From a virus, in IMG/VR virus record IMGVR_UViG_3300034022_000315, positions 1 through 37,717 of that record: a DNA stretch of 37,717 nucleotides. One strand, 5' to 3'. How positions within the stretch are numbered: the first letter of the stretch is position 1; each line of letters begins with the position of its first letter. Under the pieces are notes generated by a model. The model was not told the origin of the DNA and did not search any database. It saw only the letters and a list, made by a program, of their open reading frames with translations. A program made the translations under genes and the position numbers. Positions 1 through 6,937 of this stretch are shown one piece after another.

Positions 1-157
1 ATATTATCTTCTGGAATATCATTATTATAAGTATTGATATGGCATAACACATGACCATTTGAACCACTAACGTGAGTTTTGGTGATGTTAAGGCCATTAA
101 GATAATATCGTATATCAGGTTTTTTAGGTGCTGCGCTTAGTGCTAGTCTTAAGTCTT
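1..157. repeat. Left copy of the terminal overlap (circular contig)
   Basis: These bases recur at 37561-37717 in the same orientation with one difference, G at 31 against A at 37591. A gene reads straight through the joint, so this is most simply the overlap of a circular or circularly permuted genome of 37,560 bp. A genuine short terminal repeat is possible but would cut a gene in half. Confidence 0.9.
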
Positions 158-167
158 TAATTTTCAT
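1..167 (-). CDS. DnaN-like sliding clamp fragment protein, N-terminal part (gene crosses contig ends)
   Basis: This is the 5' part of a 181-residue gene; the rest lies at 37182-37717. ATG at 167 follows an AAGAGA ribosome site. Residues 18-25 read DIRYYLNG, matching the DVRYYLNG signature that opens domain II of the bacterial DNA polymerase III beta clamp, and 36-40 (SNGHV) sit where DnaN has TDGHR. DnaN is a ring of two subunits with three domains each that tethers the polymerase to DNA; this protein keeps domain II and part of domain III (see the right-hand part). It is co-directional with and 12 bp downstream of the 81-residue gene. The two copies of the overlap differ in codon 46: Thr here, Ile on the right. 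Homology is seen directly; a clamp function is inference. Confidence 0.85.
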   Translation of the reverse strand, partial: MKIKDLRLALSAAPKKPDIRYYLNGLNITKTHVSGSNGHVLCHINTYNNDIPEDN

Positions 168-179
168 TTTAGTTTCTCT

Positions 180-425
180 TTAGTTCATTACAGAGTGTTT
201 AAAAGTGAAGTAGTAGCCATTGTCGTCACTACCGTAACCCATGTTATCTATATCAACCTGCAAGTCATGTTTAGCTACTAACGCTTTGACTGCTTGAAAA
301 TGGCATACTTCATAACTTAACTCATAAGGATATGGAATAGTGACGCTAAATTTATTCATTGACGCTTTTATGCGTGATCCTCTGGAATTAGTTGGCCCGA
401 TATATTTTGTTTTGATTACGTTCAT
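180..425 (-). CDS. Small conserved phage protein, unknown function
   Basis: This is an 81-residue soluble protein with ATG at 425 and an AAGG ribosome site about 10 bases upstream. The N-terminal stretch TKYIGPTNSRGSRIKA resembles a motif I know from small uncharacterised phage proteins; no catalytic motif is visible. The C-terminus is rich in Gly, Asp and Tyr (GYGSDDNGYYFTF). It sits between the membrane micro-peptide and the clamp-like gene in the same leftward operon, 12 bp before the clamp start, so it is presumably expressed with the early or replication set. I cannot assign a function. Confidence 0.75.
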   Translation of the reverse strand: MNVIKTKYIGPTNSRGSRIKASMNKFSVTIPYPYELSYEVCHFQAVKALVAKHDLQVDIDNMGYGSDDNGYYFTFKHSVMN

Positions 426-459
426 TTTAGATTACCTTTAGTTTATTTTAGCGAGTGAA

Positions 460-537
460 TTACATTAAATAGTTCATTAAATTTTCTACCAGTGCAACAA
501 ATAGCACTAACAATCCAACGGTTATTATTTGATTCAT
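460..537 (-). CDS. Putative 25-residue membrane peptide
   Basis: ATG at 537 opens a 25-codon frame ending TAA at 460-462. The product (MNQIITVGLLVLFVALVENL, then MNYLM) is almost wholly one hydrophobic helix with an N-terminal polar cap. An AAGAGA ribosome site lies about 8 bases upstream, and a consensus-like promoter is at 570-598, so it would be the first gene of the leftward operon. Such single-helix phage peptides may be membrane effectors, but nothing here proves expression. The clear ribosome site and promoter placement are the main support. Confidence 0.5.
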   Translation of the reverse strand: MNQIITVGLLVLFVALVENLMNYLM

Positions 538-1044
538 AGTTTTTTCTCTTTTTGGTTGATGTTGGGTTAATCTTAATAGTTTAATTAGTAATTGTCAACA
601 TGTATATTCTGTATAACTTAAAAACAAGTTATACATATGATACATATGTATCATCTGTATAAAGTATGTATCATTGTTTTTGGGCGGTTTGATACATACA
701 CGAGCCTATAAATAGCGGGGCGTGTAGCTTATATGTATAATATGTATTAGTAGTTATTATATTAAAAAATTTTAAATATATATATATAGAATATTTGTAC
801 AGAATTTCAGCCAGAAAATGTTACCAGCTATCAACCTGAAACATATGCCCATTTGATACATAAACTCTACAGCCCCCGAATAATAAGGGAAGTGTATGTA
901 TCAAAGTTATACATGCCCAAAGCTAGTAAAAAAACTCCGCTTCCTTTATGTATCAAATGTATAGTTTAATTTTACTCTATACATGTATAAGTTGTACTAA
1001 ATGTATAACATGATAAAATTAAGCCTTTTATTAAGGCGGATAAA
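538..1044. other. Gene-free regulatory stretch, very AT-rich
   Basis: I see no gene here. The stretch holds the leftward promoter (570-598), seven copies of the octamer TGATACAT/ATGTATCA, many looser TATACAT/ATGTATA steps, and a long run of A and T at 755-790. A short GCCTT/AAGGC inverted repeat lies just before the gene at 1045. It could be a control region or a replication origin with iterons. Confidence 0.6.
570..598 (-). promoter_or_regulatory. Putative sigma70-type promoter of the leftward operon
   Basis: On the minus strand a perfect TTGACA (593-598) is followed, after 17 bases, by TAAGAT (570-575). Transcription would begin about 26 bases before the ATG at 537. The octamer palindrome at 638-653 lies about 40 bases upstream of the -35 box, so a bound protein could act as activator or repressor. 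Confidence 0.6.
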
Positions 1045-1307
1045 ATGATTAAATTAATAGATTTACGATATGCAAGTAAAGAACACCTGGTGAATGATTT
1101 ACAAGCGCTGCAGCTCAAGCCTAAACAATACACTTCAACAATGTTATGCTTACGCCAACATATAGGGTCAAGAATAATTATTAAGCGGCGTAAACAAGCG
1201 GGAACGCTTTACATTGATATTATTAATGATGGTTTAACTTTGCATACCCAAGTATCCGCCAATGGAGTGCAGATACCCATTCAATATGAATGATACATTT
1301 GATACAT
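638..1307. repeat. Array of nine octamers TGATACAT / ATGTATCA
   Basis: Exact copies start at 638, 646, 666, 690, 854, 896, 948, 1291 and 1300. The first two form a perfect 16-bp palindrome, TGATACATATGTATCA (638-653); the last two are direct repeats one base apart, the first of them overlapping the stop codon of the gene at 1045. An 8-bp word is not expected nine times in 670 bp by chance, so these look like operators of a phage regulator or origin iterons. Confidence 0.75.
1045..1293 (+). CDS. Small basic protein embedded in the octamer array, unknown function
   Basis: This is an 82-residue protein with ATG at 1045, preceded by AAGGCGG about 6 bases upstream. It is basic in the middle (RIIIKRRKQ, about residues 44-52), with a beta-rich C-terminal half (TLYIDIINDGLTLHTQ). 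I do not recognise the family. The gene is isolated between blocks of TGATACAT octamers, one of which covers its stop codon, and it is transcribed away from the leftward operon. By position it could be a regulator that controls its own expression and the divergent operon, but it shows no clear helix-turn-helix or ribbon-helix-helix pattern, so this is only a contextual guess. Confidence 0.55.
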   Translation: MIKLIDLRYASKEHLVNDLQALQLKPKQYTSTMLCLRQHIGSRIIIKRRKQAGTLYIDIINDGLTLHTQVSANGVQIPIQYE

Positions 1308-1540
1308 AACTTAAAAGTGTGTACTAAATCGTGTACTTTTATAAAGCACCTATGCAAAACATTAATGATAACAATAACTTGCGATGCTATTCAAGTCCTG
1401 CCTCCGTTCTTGAATGGCTATCAGACTCAATACTAAAACCGTAAACTGTATATGATTCAATAGCTTAGACTAGAATGGTATGTCATAACGTATCCAGGCG
1501 TGTTTGATGGGGGGGTATAGGGGGGATTTTGAACCGTCCG

Positions 1541-1569
1541 TTGACCATGTCCACCCCCCGCAGTAAATT
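1541..1569 (+). promoter_or_regulatory. Possible promoter for the terminase/virion genes
   Basis: TTGACC (1541-1546), a 17-base spacer and TAAATT (1564-1569) make a fair sigma70-like pair on the plus strand about 180 bases before the small terminase gene. The spacer carries the C-run. It is a prediction from two imperfect hexamers. Confidence 0.35.
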
Positions 1570-1650
1570 TTTTTTAGAATGAAAACTAAACCCACGAGAA
1601 ATTTTTTTTTAGAACGAAAATTAGACCCCACGAGAAATTTTTTTTTAAAA
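1565..1650. repeat. Direct repeats of about 35 bp with poly-T tracts
   Basis: A unit beginning AAAT(8-9), then AGAAYGAAAAYTARACCC and CACGAG, occurs at 1565-1598 and 1599-1634; a third, partial unit with the poly-T tract starts at 1635. T-tracts spaced about 35 bp, near three helical turns, could bend DNA in phase. The place just before TerS suits a packaging or promoter element. Confidence 0.6.
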
Positions 1651-1747
1651 AAATAAGTTAACCCCTAAAAACTAAATGGTGAAGATGTAAAAAACTTTAC
1701 TACTAAATGGAAATGATGTTAAATACAACTTTACACAAGGACAGACG

Positions 1748-2260
1748 ATGATTTCGATTCCCTTCACTCCAAGAGAAGTGCAAGCCACCGAATGGCGTTT
1801 GCAACAAATATATGACGCTGCCGCCTTAGGGTTGAAAGGTGACAAGCTTGCCTTAGCCGCAGGAATGTTACCTTCCGAATATCGACAGTTATGCCAGCTC
1901 GACCCCGTTGCTGAAATGGCAGCGTTGAAAGGCGCAGCTGATGGAGAATTGGAAGCGTCAACCCAGTTAAGAGAAGCTGCCAGAAACGGGGACGCTAAAG
2001 CGGCGCTGTCAATCCTGCAACACGCTCATGGTTGGACTGCCAAGCAGGAAATATCCATGTCAATTGAAACTATCAATATACAATCTGCCCTAGATGAAGC
2101 GCGTAGCCGCGTCATGGAAAAGATGGTGATTGACGTTCTACCTACACCCGCACCATCACGAACACTTACTAAGGACATTAATGGCACAACAACCAATATA
2201 CCGACCAGACGAAGAACAGACGTTGATGGTGGAGTTATGGTCGCCAAAGATAGCGGATGA
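1748..2260 (+). CDS. Terminase small subunit (probable)
   Basis: This is a 170-residue protein directly before the large terminase; ATG at 1748 has AAGGAC as ribosome site. Residues about 15-50 (QQIYDAAALGLKGDKLALAAGM, then SEYRQL) look like the helix-turn-helix DNA-recognition domain of small terminases, followed by a helical oligomerisation stretch rich in Ala and Glu and a polar tail. In this family the protein forms a ring that recognises the packaging site and hands DNA to the large subunit. The frame overlaps the TerL gene by 80 bases (2181-2260), suggesting translational coupling. The call rests on position, size and fold pattern rather than a signature motif. Confidence 0.75.
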   Translation: MISIPFTPREVQATEWRLQQIYDAAALGLKGDKLALAAGMLPSEYRQLCQLDPVAEMAALKGAADGELEASTQLREAARNGDAKAALSILQHAHGWTAKQEISMSIETINIQSALDEARSRVMEKMVIDVLPTPAPSRTLTKDINGTTTNIPTRRRTDVDGGVMVAKDSG

Positions 2261-3710
2261 TCCCGAAGCGTTCGTGCTGTTCGTGTTTCCTTGGGGGAAG
2301 AAGAACACCCCATTAGAACACTTTCACGGGCCGAGGAAATGGCAACGTGAAGTGCTAAGGGATATTGCTAACCATATTAAGGAGAATAAGGGCGAGATCG
2401 ACATGTCAACTCTGCGGTCTGCTGTCTCCTCAGGACGAGGGATTGGTAAGTCTGCGCTAGTGGCGTGGTTGATATTGTGGATGTTGACCACACGGGTAGG
2501 CTCAACGGTAATCGTGTCGGCTAACTCAGAGAGTCAGCTAAAGTCCGTGACTTGGGGGGAACTCTCACGTTGGTACGCTATGTCTATCAACACGCACTGG
2601 TTTGAACTGTCTGCTACTAAGATGGCTCCTGCTACATGGTTGACCACGCTGGTGGAAAATCAACTGAAGAAGGGTACACGTTATTGGGGCGCTGAAGGTA
2701 AGCTATGGAGCGCAGAGAACCCCGACAGTTATGCGGGTGTTCACAACCATGACGGAATGATGCTGATCTTTGATGAAGCATCAGGTATTCCTAATGAAAT
2801 ATGGTCGGTAGGAGCTGGTTTCTTTACTGAGAACATTCTTGATCGGTACTGGTTTGCTTTTAGTAACCCTAGACGGAATGAAGGGTACTTTTTTGAGTGC
2901 TTTCATGGTAAACGAGCGTTTTGGAAAAGTCGGACAGTGGACGCAAGAACTGTCGAGGATACCGACAAACAAGTGTATGAGCAGATCATCGCGGAATACG
3001 GTGAAGATTCCTCCCAGGCACGAGTGGAAGTGTACGGTGAATTTCCGTCAGCGGGTGAGGATCAGTTCATTTCACCTGACATTATTGAAGATGCGTTTCA
3101 GCGTCCTCAGTATAAGGATACAACTGCACCTATCGTTATCGGTGTCGATCCTGCACGAGGTGGGGCTGATGCAACGGTGATTGTGGTCAGGCAAGGGCGT
3201 GACATCATTAATATTAAGCGCTACTCCGGTGAAGATACGATGGCGATTGTTGGACGAGTGATCGAGGCGATTGAGCAGTACCGCCCCACACTGACGGTGA
3301 TCGATGAAGGGGGGCTGGGGTATGGTATTCTTGATCGCTTGGTGGAGCAACGGTACAAGGTCAGGGGCGTGAATTTTGGTTGGAAGGCTACTAATGCTAT
3401 CATGTGGGGCAACAAACGCGCTGAGATGTGGGGAACCATGAGGGATTGGTTGAAAACTGCCAGCATTAAGGAGGATAGGCAACTGAAGTCAGATTTAATA
3501 GGGCCTATGAAGAAACCTAATTCGTCAGGTACAATCTTCTTAGAAGGTAAGAAAGAAATGCGGTCTAGGGGCCTAGCCTCACCTGATGCAGCGGACGCAT
3601 TAGCGGTTACTTTTGCTTTCCCTGTCGCTCAACGCGAACAACGGGAGCAACGTGAACAACGACCAAACAATTCATCCGGGGGCAGCGGTGGTTCTTGGAT
3701 GGGCGCTTAA
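2181..3710 (+). CDS. Terminase large subunit (packaging ATPase/nuclease)
   Basis: This 509-residue protein is read from ATG at 2181 (AAGGAC ribosome site 5 bases upstream); an upstream TTG at 2130 would add a His-rich stretch with no support. Walker A is GRGIGKS (85-91) and Walker B is LIFDEA (195-200, D198/E199). The RNase H-like nuclease has IGVDPARGG (D323), TVIDEGG (D375) and SPDAADAL (D469/D472). It drives DNA into the prohead through the portal and cuts the concatemer. The C-terminus is a QRE repeat followed by a Gly/Ser tail ending WMGA. It overlaps TerS by 80 bases and is followed by the portal gene 21 bases later. Length and motifs are complete. Confidence 0.95.
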   Translation: MAQQPIYRPDEEQTLMVELWSPKIADDPEAFVLFVFPWGKKNTPLEHFHGPRKWQREVLRDIANHIKENKGEIDMSTLRSAVSSGRGIGKSALVAWLILWMLTTRVGSTVIVSANSESQLKSVTWGELSRWYAMSINTHWFELSATKMAPATWLTTLVENQLKKGTRYWGAEGKLWSAENPDSYAGVHNHDGMMLIFDEASGIPNEIWSVGAGFFTENILDRYWFAFSNPRRNEGYFFECFHGKRAFWKSRTVDARTVEDTDKQVYEQIIAEYGEDSSQARVEVYGEFPSAGEDQFISPDIIEDAFQRPQYKDTTAPIVIGVDPARGGADATVIVVRQGRDIINIKRYSGEDTMAIVGRVIEAIEQYRPTLTVIDEGGLGYGILDRLVEQRYKVRGVNFGWKATNAIMWGNKRAEMWGTMRDWLKTASIKEDRQLKSDLIGPMKKPNSSGTIFLEGKKEMRSRGLASPDAADALAVTFAFPVAQREQREQREQRPNNSSGGSGGSWMGA

Positions 3711-3731
3711 CATTTTAATAGTTTAGGAATT

Positions 3732-5921
3732 ATGATGAATAAAGATATAGATTCAATAATGGCTTCCTTTGAAGATGCGGATGTGGAAGTTGAGGAAACA
3801 GACCAAGATCAAATGGATGAAGATACACTAAAGGACATACGCGAACGCTTTAGTTCAGCCATAGAGTTTACGGCTACAAATAGACAGGAAATGTTGGATG
3901 ACATTCGTTTTGCACGCTTAGGCGATCAATGGCCTGAGTCTGCAAAATATGACCGTAATCGCCCAGGTAAAGAAAGACCGATGCTGGTGATTAACCGTTT
4001 GCTTCAGTATCGTGATCGAGTGGTCAATGAGATTCGTCAGAATACTCCCAGTATTCGTATTCGTCCGGTCAACGATGAAGCCGATCAGGAAACAGCGGAA
4101 GTGTTGCAAGGGCTGATTCGTCACATTCAGGACAACAGCAATGCGGGTATGGCTTACGATACTGCTGTGGAATCACAAGTGGATATGGGTATTGGCTATG
4201 TGCGTATTCGTAACGACTGGGCTGATGATGATTCATTTGACCAAGAGATTTACATTGACCGGATACCTGACCCTTTTAAGGTGTACATGGATCCGCACAG
4301 CAAATCACCCGATGGCTCTGATGCCGAATGGTGTATTTTAGCTGAAGAAATATCTAAAGATGAATTTGAGCGATTGTACCCAGGTGTTGAAGAAACGCAT
4401 TTTGATGATGCGGGTAACGGCGATGCTCAAGGTTGGTTTACCAAGGACAGTGTTCGTATTGCTGAATACTATTATATAGAGCATGAAGAAGTCGAGATAA
4501 CTGACCCACAAGACCCAACGCAAGTGCGTATAGCGGATAAAAAACGCTGTATGTGGTGTAAGGCTACTGGCGATACTATTTTAGAGCGCGGTGAGCTTCC
4601 TACGAAGTTTATACCAATTGTTCCAGTCATCGGGCATGAATTATGGCTACAAGGTAGACGCTATTTATCAGGATTAATCCGTAATGCTAAAGATGCTCAA
4701 CGCCTATATAACTATTACCTATCTGCTAATGCTGAAAATGTTGCTTTATCTCCTAAAGCTCCATTTATAGGGGTAGCAGGGCAATTTGAAACTGACCCTA
4801 ATTGGGGAAGGGTAAACAAAGAATCAGTCGCATACCTCGAATATGACCCCGTATCGATAGCTGGAACACCTGTTGGCTCACCTCAACGGGCAATGCCGCC
4901 ACAATCAAGCCCAGCGATCATGCAAGCTATTCAATTAGCTGAAAATGACATTATGCAAAGCATGGGGATTTACCAACCAACGCTAGGCGCTCAGTCTAAC
5001 GAAACGTCCGGTAGAGCCTTGTTATTAAGGCAAAAACAGGCTGACATTAATACGTTTCATTATCAGGACAATTTGTCACGTTCAGTGCGTCAAATTGGAC
5101 GTGTCGTGTTGGATATGATTCCTAAAGTCTACGATCGTCCTAGAGTTGCGCGTATTTTAGGTGAAGATGGAACGCCAAGAACGGTTCAGCTTAACCCTAA
5201 CATTCAAACACCGTCTGCTAATACTGAAAATAGCGCTATTGATTCGATATTTAATCCGACTATTGGACGTTATGACGTGGTTTGTGATGCTGGCCCTTCT
5301 TATGCAACTAAACGCGATGAAGCCGCCACAATGATGTTGACTTTAACCCAAGCGAATCCAGCGCTATTTAACATCATTGGTGATTTGATGTTGAAGAACA
5401 TGGATTGGCCTGGTGCTGAAGAAATTAGTAAGCGTTTGCAAGCAATGTTACCTCCACAATTGCAAGCTCAAGCTAAGAGCGGGGATAAGATCAGCCCCGA
5501 AGTTTTACAAGCTCAACAAATGATGGATCAATTAGCAGGGCAAATGGAACACATGGGTCAAGAAATAGCCCAACTCCGTGACCAACGCTCGATTGAACTT
5601 CAAAAACAAGAACGTGAATGGTTTGAAGCCCAAACTAAACGTATGGATGTGGAAGGTAAAATTATGATGACTGATAGCCAATTACAGGCTGCGGTTAGAG
5701 AGAATTTAACATTAATGATGGGGATGGGAACTCAAGAATTAATAGAAAATAATGCAGAATTTGAACGATTAGAAATGCAAGCAACTGAACAACCTATGCA
5801 ACCACAAGGTATGCCTCAAGGTCAAGCACCACAAGGTCAGCCTATGCGACCCGGTGCTATGCGGAAGGAACCCGATATTGCAGCATTAACAAGCGAAGCT
5901 AAACCAGGAGAATCTATATGA
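3732..5921 (+). CDS. Portal protein, P22 type
   Basis: This 729-residue protein is close to the 725 residues of the P22 portal. Early residues have the family look: LDDIRFARLGDQWP, then RPMLVINRLLQYRDRVVNEI and IRIRPVNDEAD, followed by EIYIDRIPDPFKVYMDP. The C-terminal 130 residues are Gln/Glu/Met-rich and predicted helical, as in the P22 barrel, ending in PQG repeats. Twelve copies would form the DNA channel at one vertex. AGGA at 3725-3728 fits the second ATG (3735) better than the first (3732), so the first Met may be absent. It overlaps the scaffold gene by ATGA (5918-5921). Confidence 0.93.
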   Translation: MMNKDIDSIMASFEDADVEVEETDQDQMDEDTLKDIRERFSSAIEFTATNRQEMLDDIRFARLGDQWPESAKYDRNRPGKERPMLVINRLLQYRDRVVNEIRQNTPSIRIRPVNDEADQETAEVLQGLIRHIQDNSNAGMAYDTAVESQVDMGIGYVRIRNDWADDDSFDQEIYIDRIPDPFKVYMDPHSKSPDGSDAEWCILAEEISKDEFERLYPGVEETHFDDAGNGDAQGWFTKDSVRIAEYYYIEHEEVEITDPQDPTQVRIADKKRCMWCKATGDTILERGELPTKFIPIVPVIGHELWLQGRRYLSGLIRNAKDAQRLYNYYLSANAENVALSPKAPFIGVAGQFETDPNWGRVNKESVAYLEYDPVSIAGTPVGSPQRAMPPQSSPAIMQAIQLAENDIMQSMGIYQPTLGAQSNETSGRALLLRQKQADINTFHYQDNLSRSVRQIGRVVLDMIPKVYDRPRVARILGEDGTPRTVQLNPNIQTPSANTENSAIDSIFNPTIGRYDVVCDAGPSYATKRDEAATMMLTLTQANPALFNIIGDLMLKNMDWPGAEEISKRLQAMLPPQLQAQAKSGDKISPEVLQAQQMMDQLAGQMEHMGQEIAQLRDQRSIELQKQEREWFEAQTKRMDVEGKIMMTDSQLQAAVRENLTLMMGMGTQELIENNAEFERLEMQATEQPMQPQGMPQGQAPQGQPMRPGAMRKEPDIAALTSEAKPGESI

Positions 5922-6733
5922 GCGATGAAGTTGAAATTGAAAGTCCAGTAGAGGTTCAAGAAGTTGAAACTCAAGAAGTTGAATCTGAGGCGGTAGAGTT
6001 GTCTGAAGAAGTTGCCGAAGCTGACCCTTGGTATAAAAAACGGATTGATGAACTGACTAAAGATAAGCATGATGCCAGAAGGCAAGCTGAACGCTTAGAG
6101 CAAATGCTTGAAAAACAAGAGCAAATCCTTAGACAGTATTCACCTATTCAAGATCAAGCGCCTTCCTTAGCCCCGCCTGAACCATCGCAATTTGCTGGAG
6201 GTCAGTACGATCCTCGGTATATGGACGCAATGATGCAATATACCCGTGAATCTGCGGTTATGGAGGCTAAACAAGCGGTTGCTCAGGAATATGAACAAAG
6301 AGCAAGAGCGCAAACACAGCAAGTTGCACAAGCGAAATTAGAAACTGCTGAAGCCGCAGCTCGTGTTAGATATGCGGATTATGATTCAATTATTGAAAGA
6401 ATCACTTCCGATCCGATACTGGCTCAGAACCAAACTATTAGAGAAGCTATATTAGGAATGGAAAATGGCCCTGATATAGCCTATCAATTAGGTCGTAATT
6501 TGGATGTCGCCTATGAAATATCTAATATGTCGCCTATACAAGCTGGAATGAGATTAGCGTCAATTATAAGACAAGACGCTAAATCAAGCACAGCGCCTAA
6601 GCCTATTAGACCGATTAACGGTACTGGGGGTACAAACAACGTTAAATCCTATTCTGAAATGTCTACTTCAGAATATATAGCTGCGCGTAATGCTGAAGAT
6701 AGAGCAAAATTAGTTGCTCGCATGAAACGATGA
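5918..6733 (+). CDS. Scaffolding protein
   Basis: This 271-residue protein lies between portal and coat genes, the place of the scaffold in P22-like phages. The N-terminus is very acidic (Val/Glu repeats to residue 36). Then comes a charged coiled coil (YKKRIDELTKDKHDARRQAE, onward to about residue 70), a Gln/Ala-rich helical middle, and a short basic C-terminus (RAKLVARMKR) like the helix-turn-helix end by which P22 scaffold binds coat. It would guide prohead assembly and leave before packaging. Start by ATGA coupling with the portal; a strong terminator follows 8 bases after the stop. Confidence 0.85.
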   Translation: MSDEVEIESPVEVQEVETQEVESEAVELSEEVAEADPWYKKRIDELTKDKHDARRQAERLEQMLEKQEQILRQYSPIQDQAPSLAPPEPSQFAGGQYDPRYMDAMMQYTRESAVMEAKQAVAQEYEQRARAQTQQVAQAKLETAEAAARVRYADYDSIIERITSDPILAQNQTIREAILGMENGPDIAYQLGRNLDVAYEISNMSPIQAGMRLASIIRQDAKSSTAPKPIRPINGTGGTNNVKSYSEMSTSEYIAARNAEDRAKLVARMKR

Positions 6734-6741
6734 CCCCACTC

Positions 6742-6773
6742 ACCGCCAATAAAACCTATTGGCGGTATTTTTT
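6742..6773 (+). terminator. Rho-independent terminator between scaffold and coat genes
   Basis: A 10-bp perfect stem (6742-6751 with 6757-6766), a 5-base loop and the tail ATTTTTTAT form a classic terminator. Its place inside the head operon implies partial read-through plus a separate promoter for coat. Confidence 0.85.
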
Positions 6774-6797
6774 ATGTACATCTTAAATAGTTTATGG

Positions 6798-6937
6798 TAT
6801 ATAATATTCCCACGTCTATTTAAGCTTTTGCCTGCTTAGATAGTTAGGCAACCTCAGTACAGATAATTCGAGGGATTGGCTCCCATCTGGAATAAAATCA
6901 GGCTAAACACCTTTTTCTTTTCATTTGGAGTATATAA
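6798..6937 (+). promoter_or_regulatory. Probable coat-gene promoter and structured leader
   Basis: TATATAAT at 6798-6805 is a good -10 box, though no good -35 is seen at 16-18 bases. A leader of about 125 bases follows, with complementary words: TGCCT/AGGCA (6829-6833, 6846-6850), CCTC/GAGG (6852-6855, 6870-6873), GGGA/TCCC (6872-6875, 6881-6884) and an alternative GCCTG/CAGGC (6830-6834, 6899-6903). GGAG at 6927-6930 is the coat ribosome site. Confidence 0.45.

Larger units (their letters stand above)
1294..1747. other. Gene-free stretch upstream of the terminase genes
   Basis: No convincing gene is present; a 30-codon frame at 1352-1444 has a poor ribosome site. The stretch contains two octamers at its left end, a 10-bp word TGTACTAAAT (1320-1329) also present at 993-1002, G-runs at 1509-1515 and 1520-1525, a C-run at 1554-1559, a possible promoter at 1541-1569 and poly-T direct repeats at 1565-1650. 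Packaging initiation sites commonly lie just upstream of or within the small terminase gene, so this is a candidate region for one. Confidence 0.5.

Noticed and set aside
638-1307. CRISPR-like array from the repeated octamers
   Set aside because: Repeats are only 8 bp, occur in both orientations and have irregular spacing; there are no cas genes.
1352-1444. 30-codon frame between the octamers and the terminase genes
   Set aside because: Weak ribosome site, no motif and no coupling; not distinguishable from chance.
2130-2180. Longer TerL start at TTG 2130
   Set aside because: The extra residues are His/Leu-rich and unlike terminases, and ATG 2181 has a good AAGGAC site.
3072-3482. 136-codon open frame on the minus strand inside TerL
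   Set aside because: It lies fully antisense to conserved terminase nuclease motifs, has no ribosome site and resembles no family; it is a shadow of the coding pattern.
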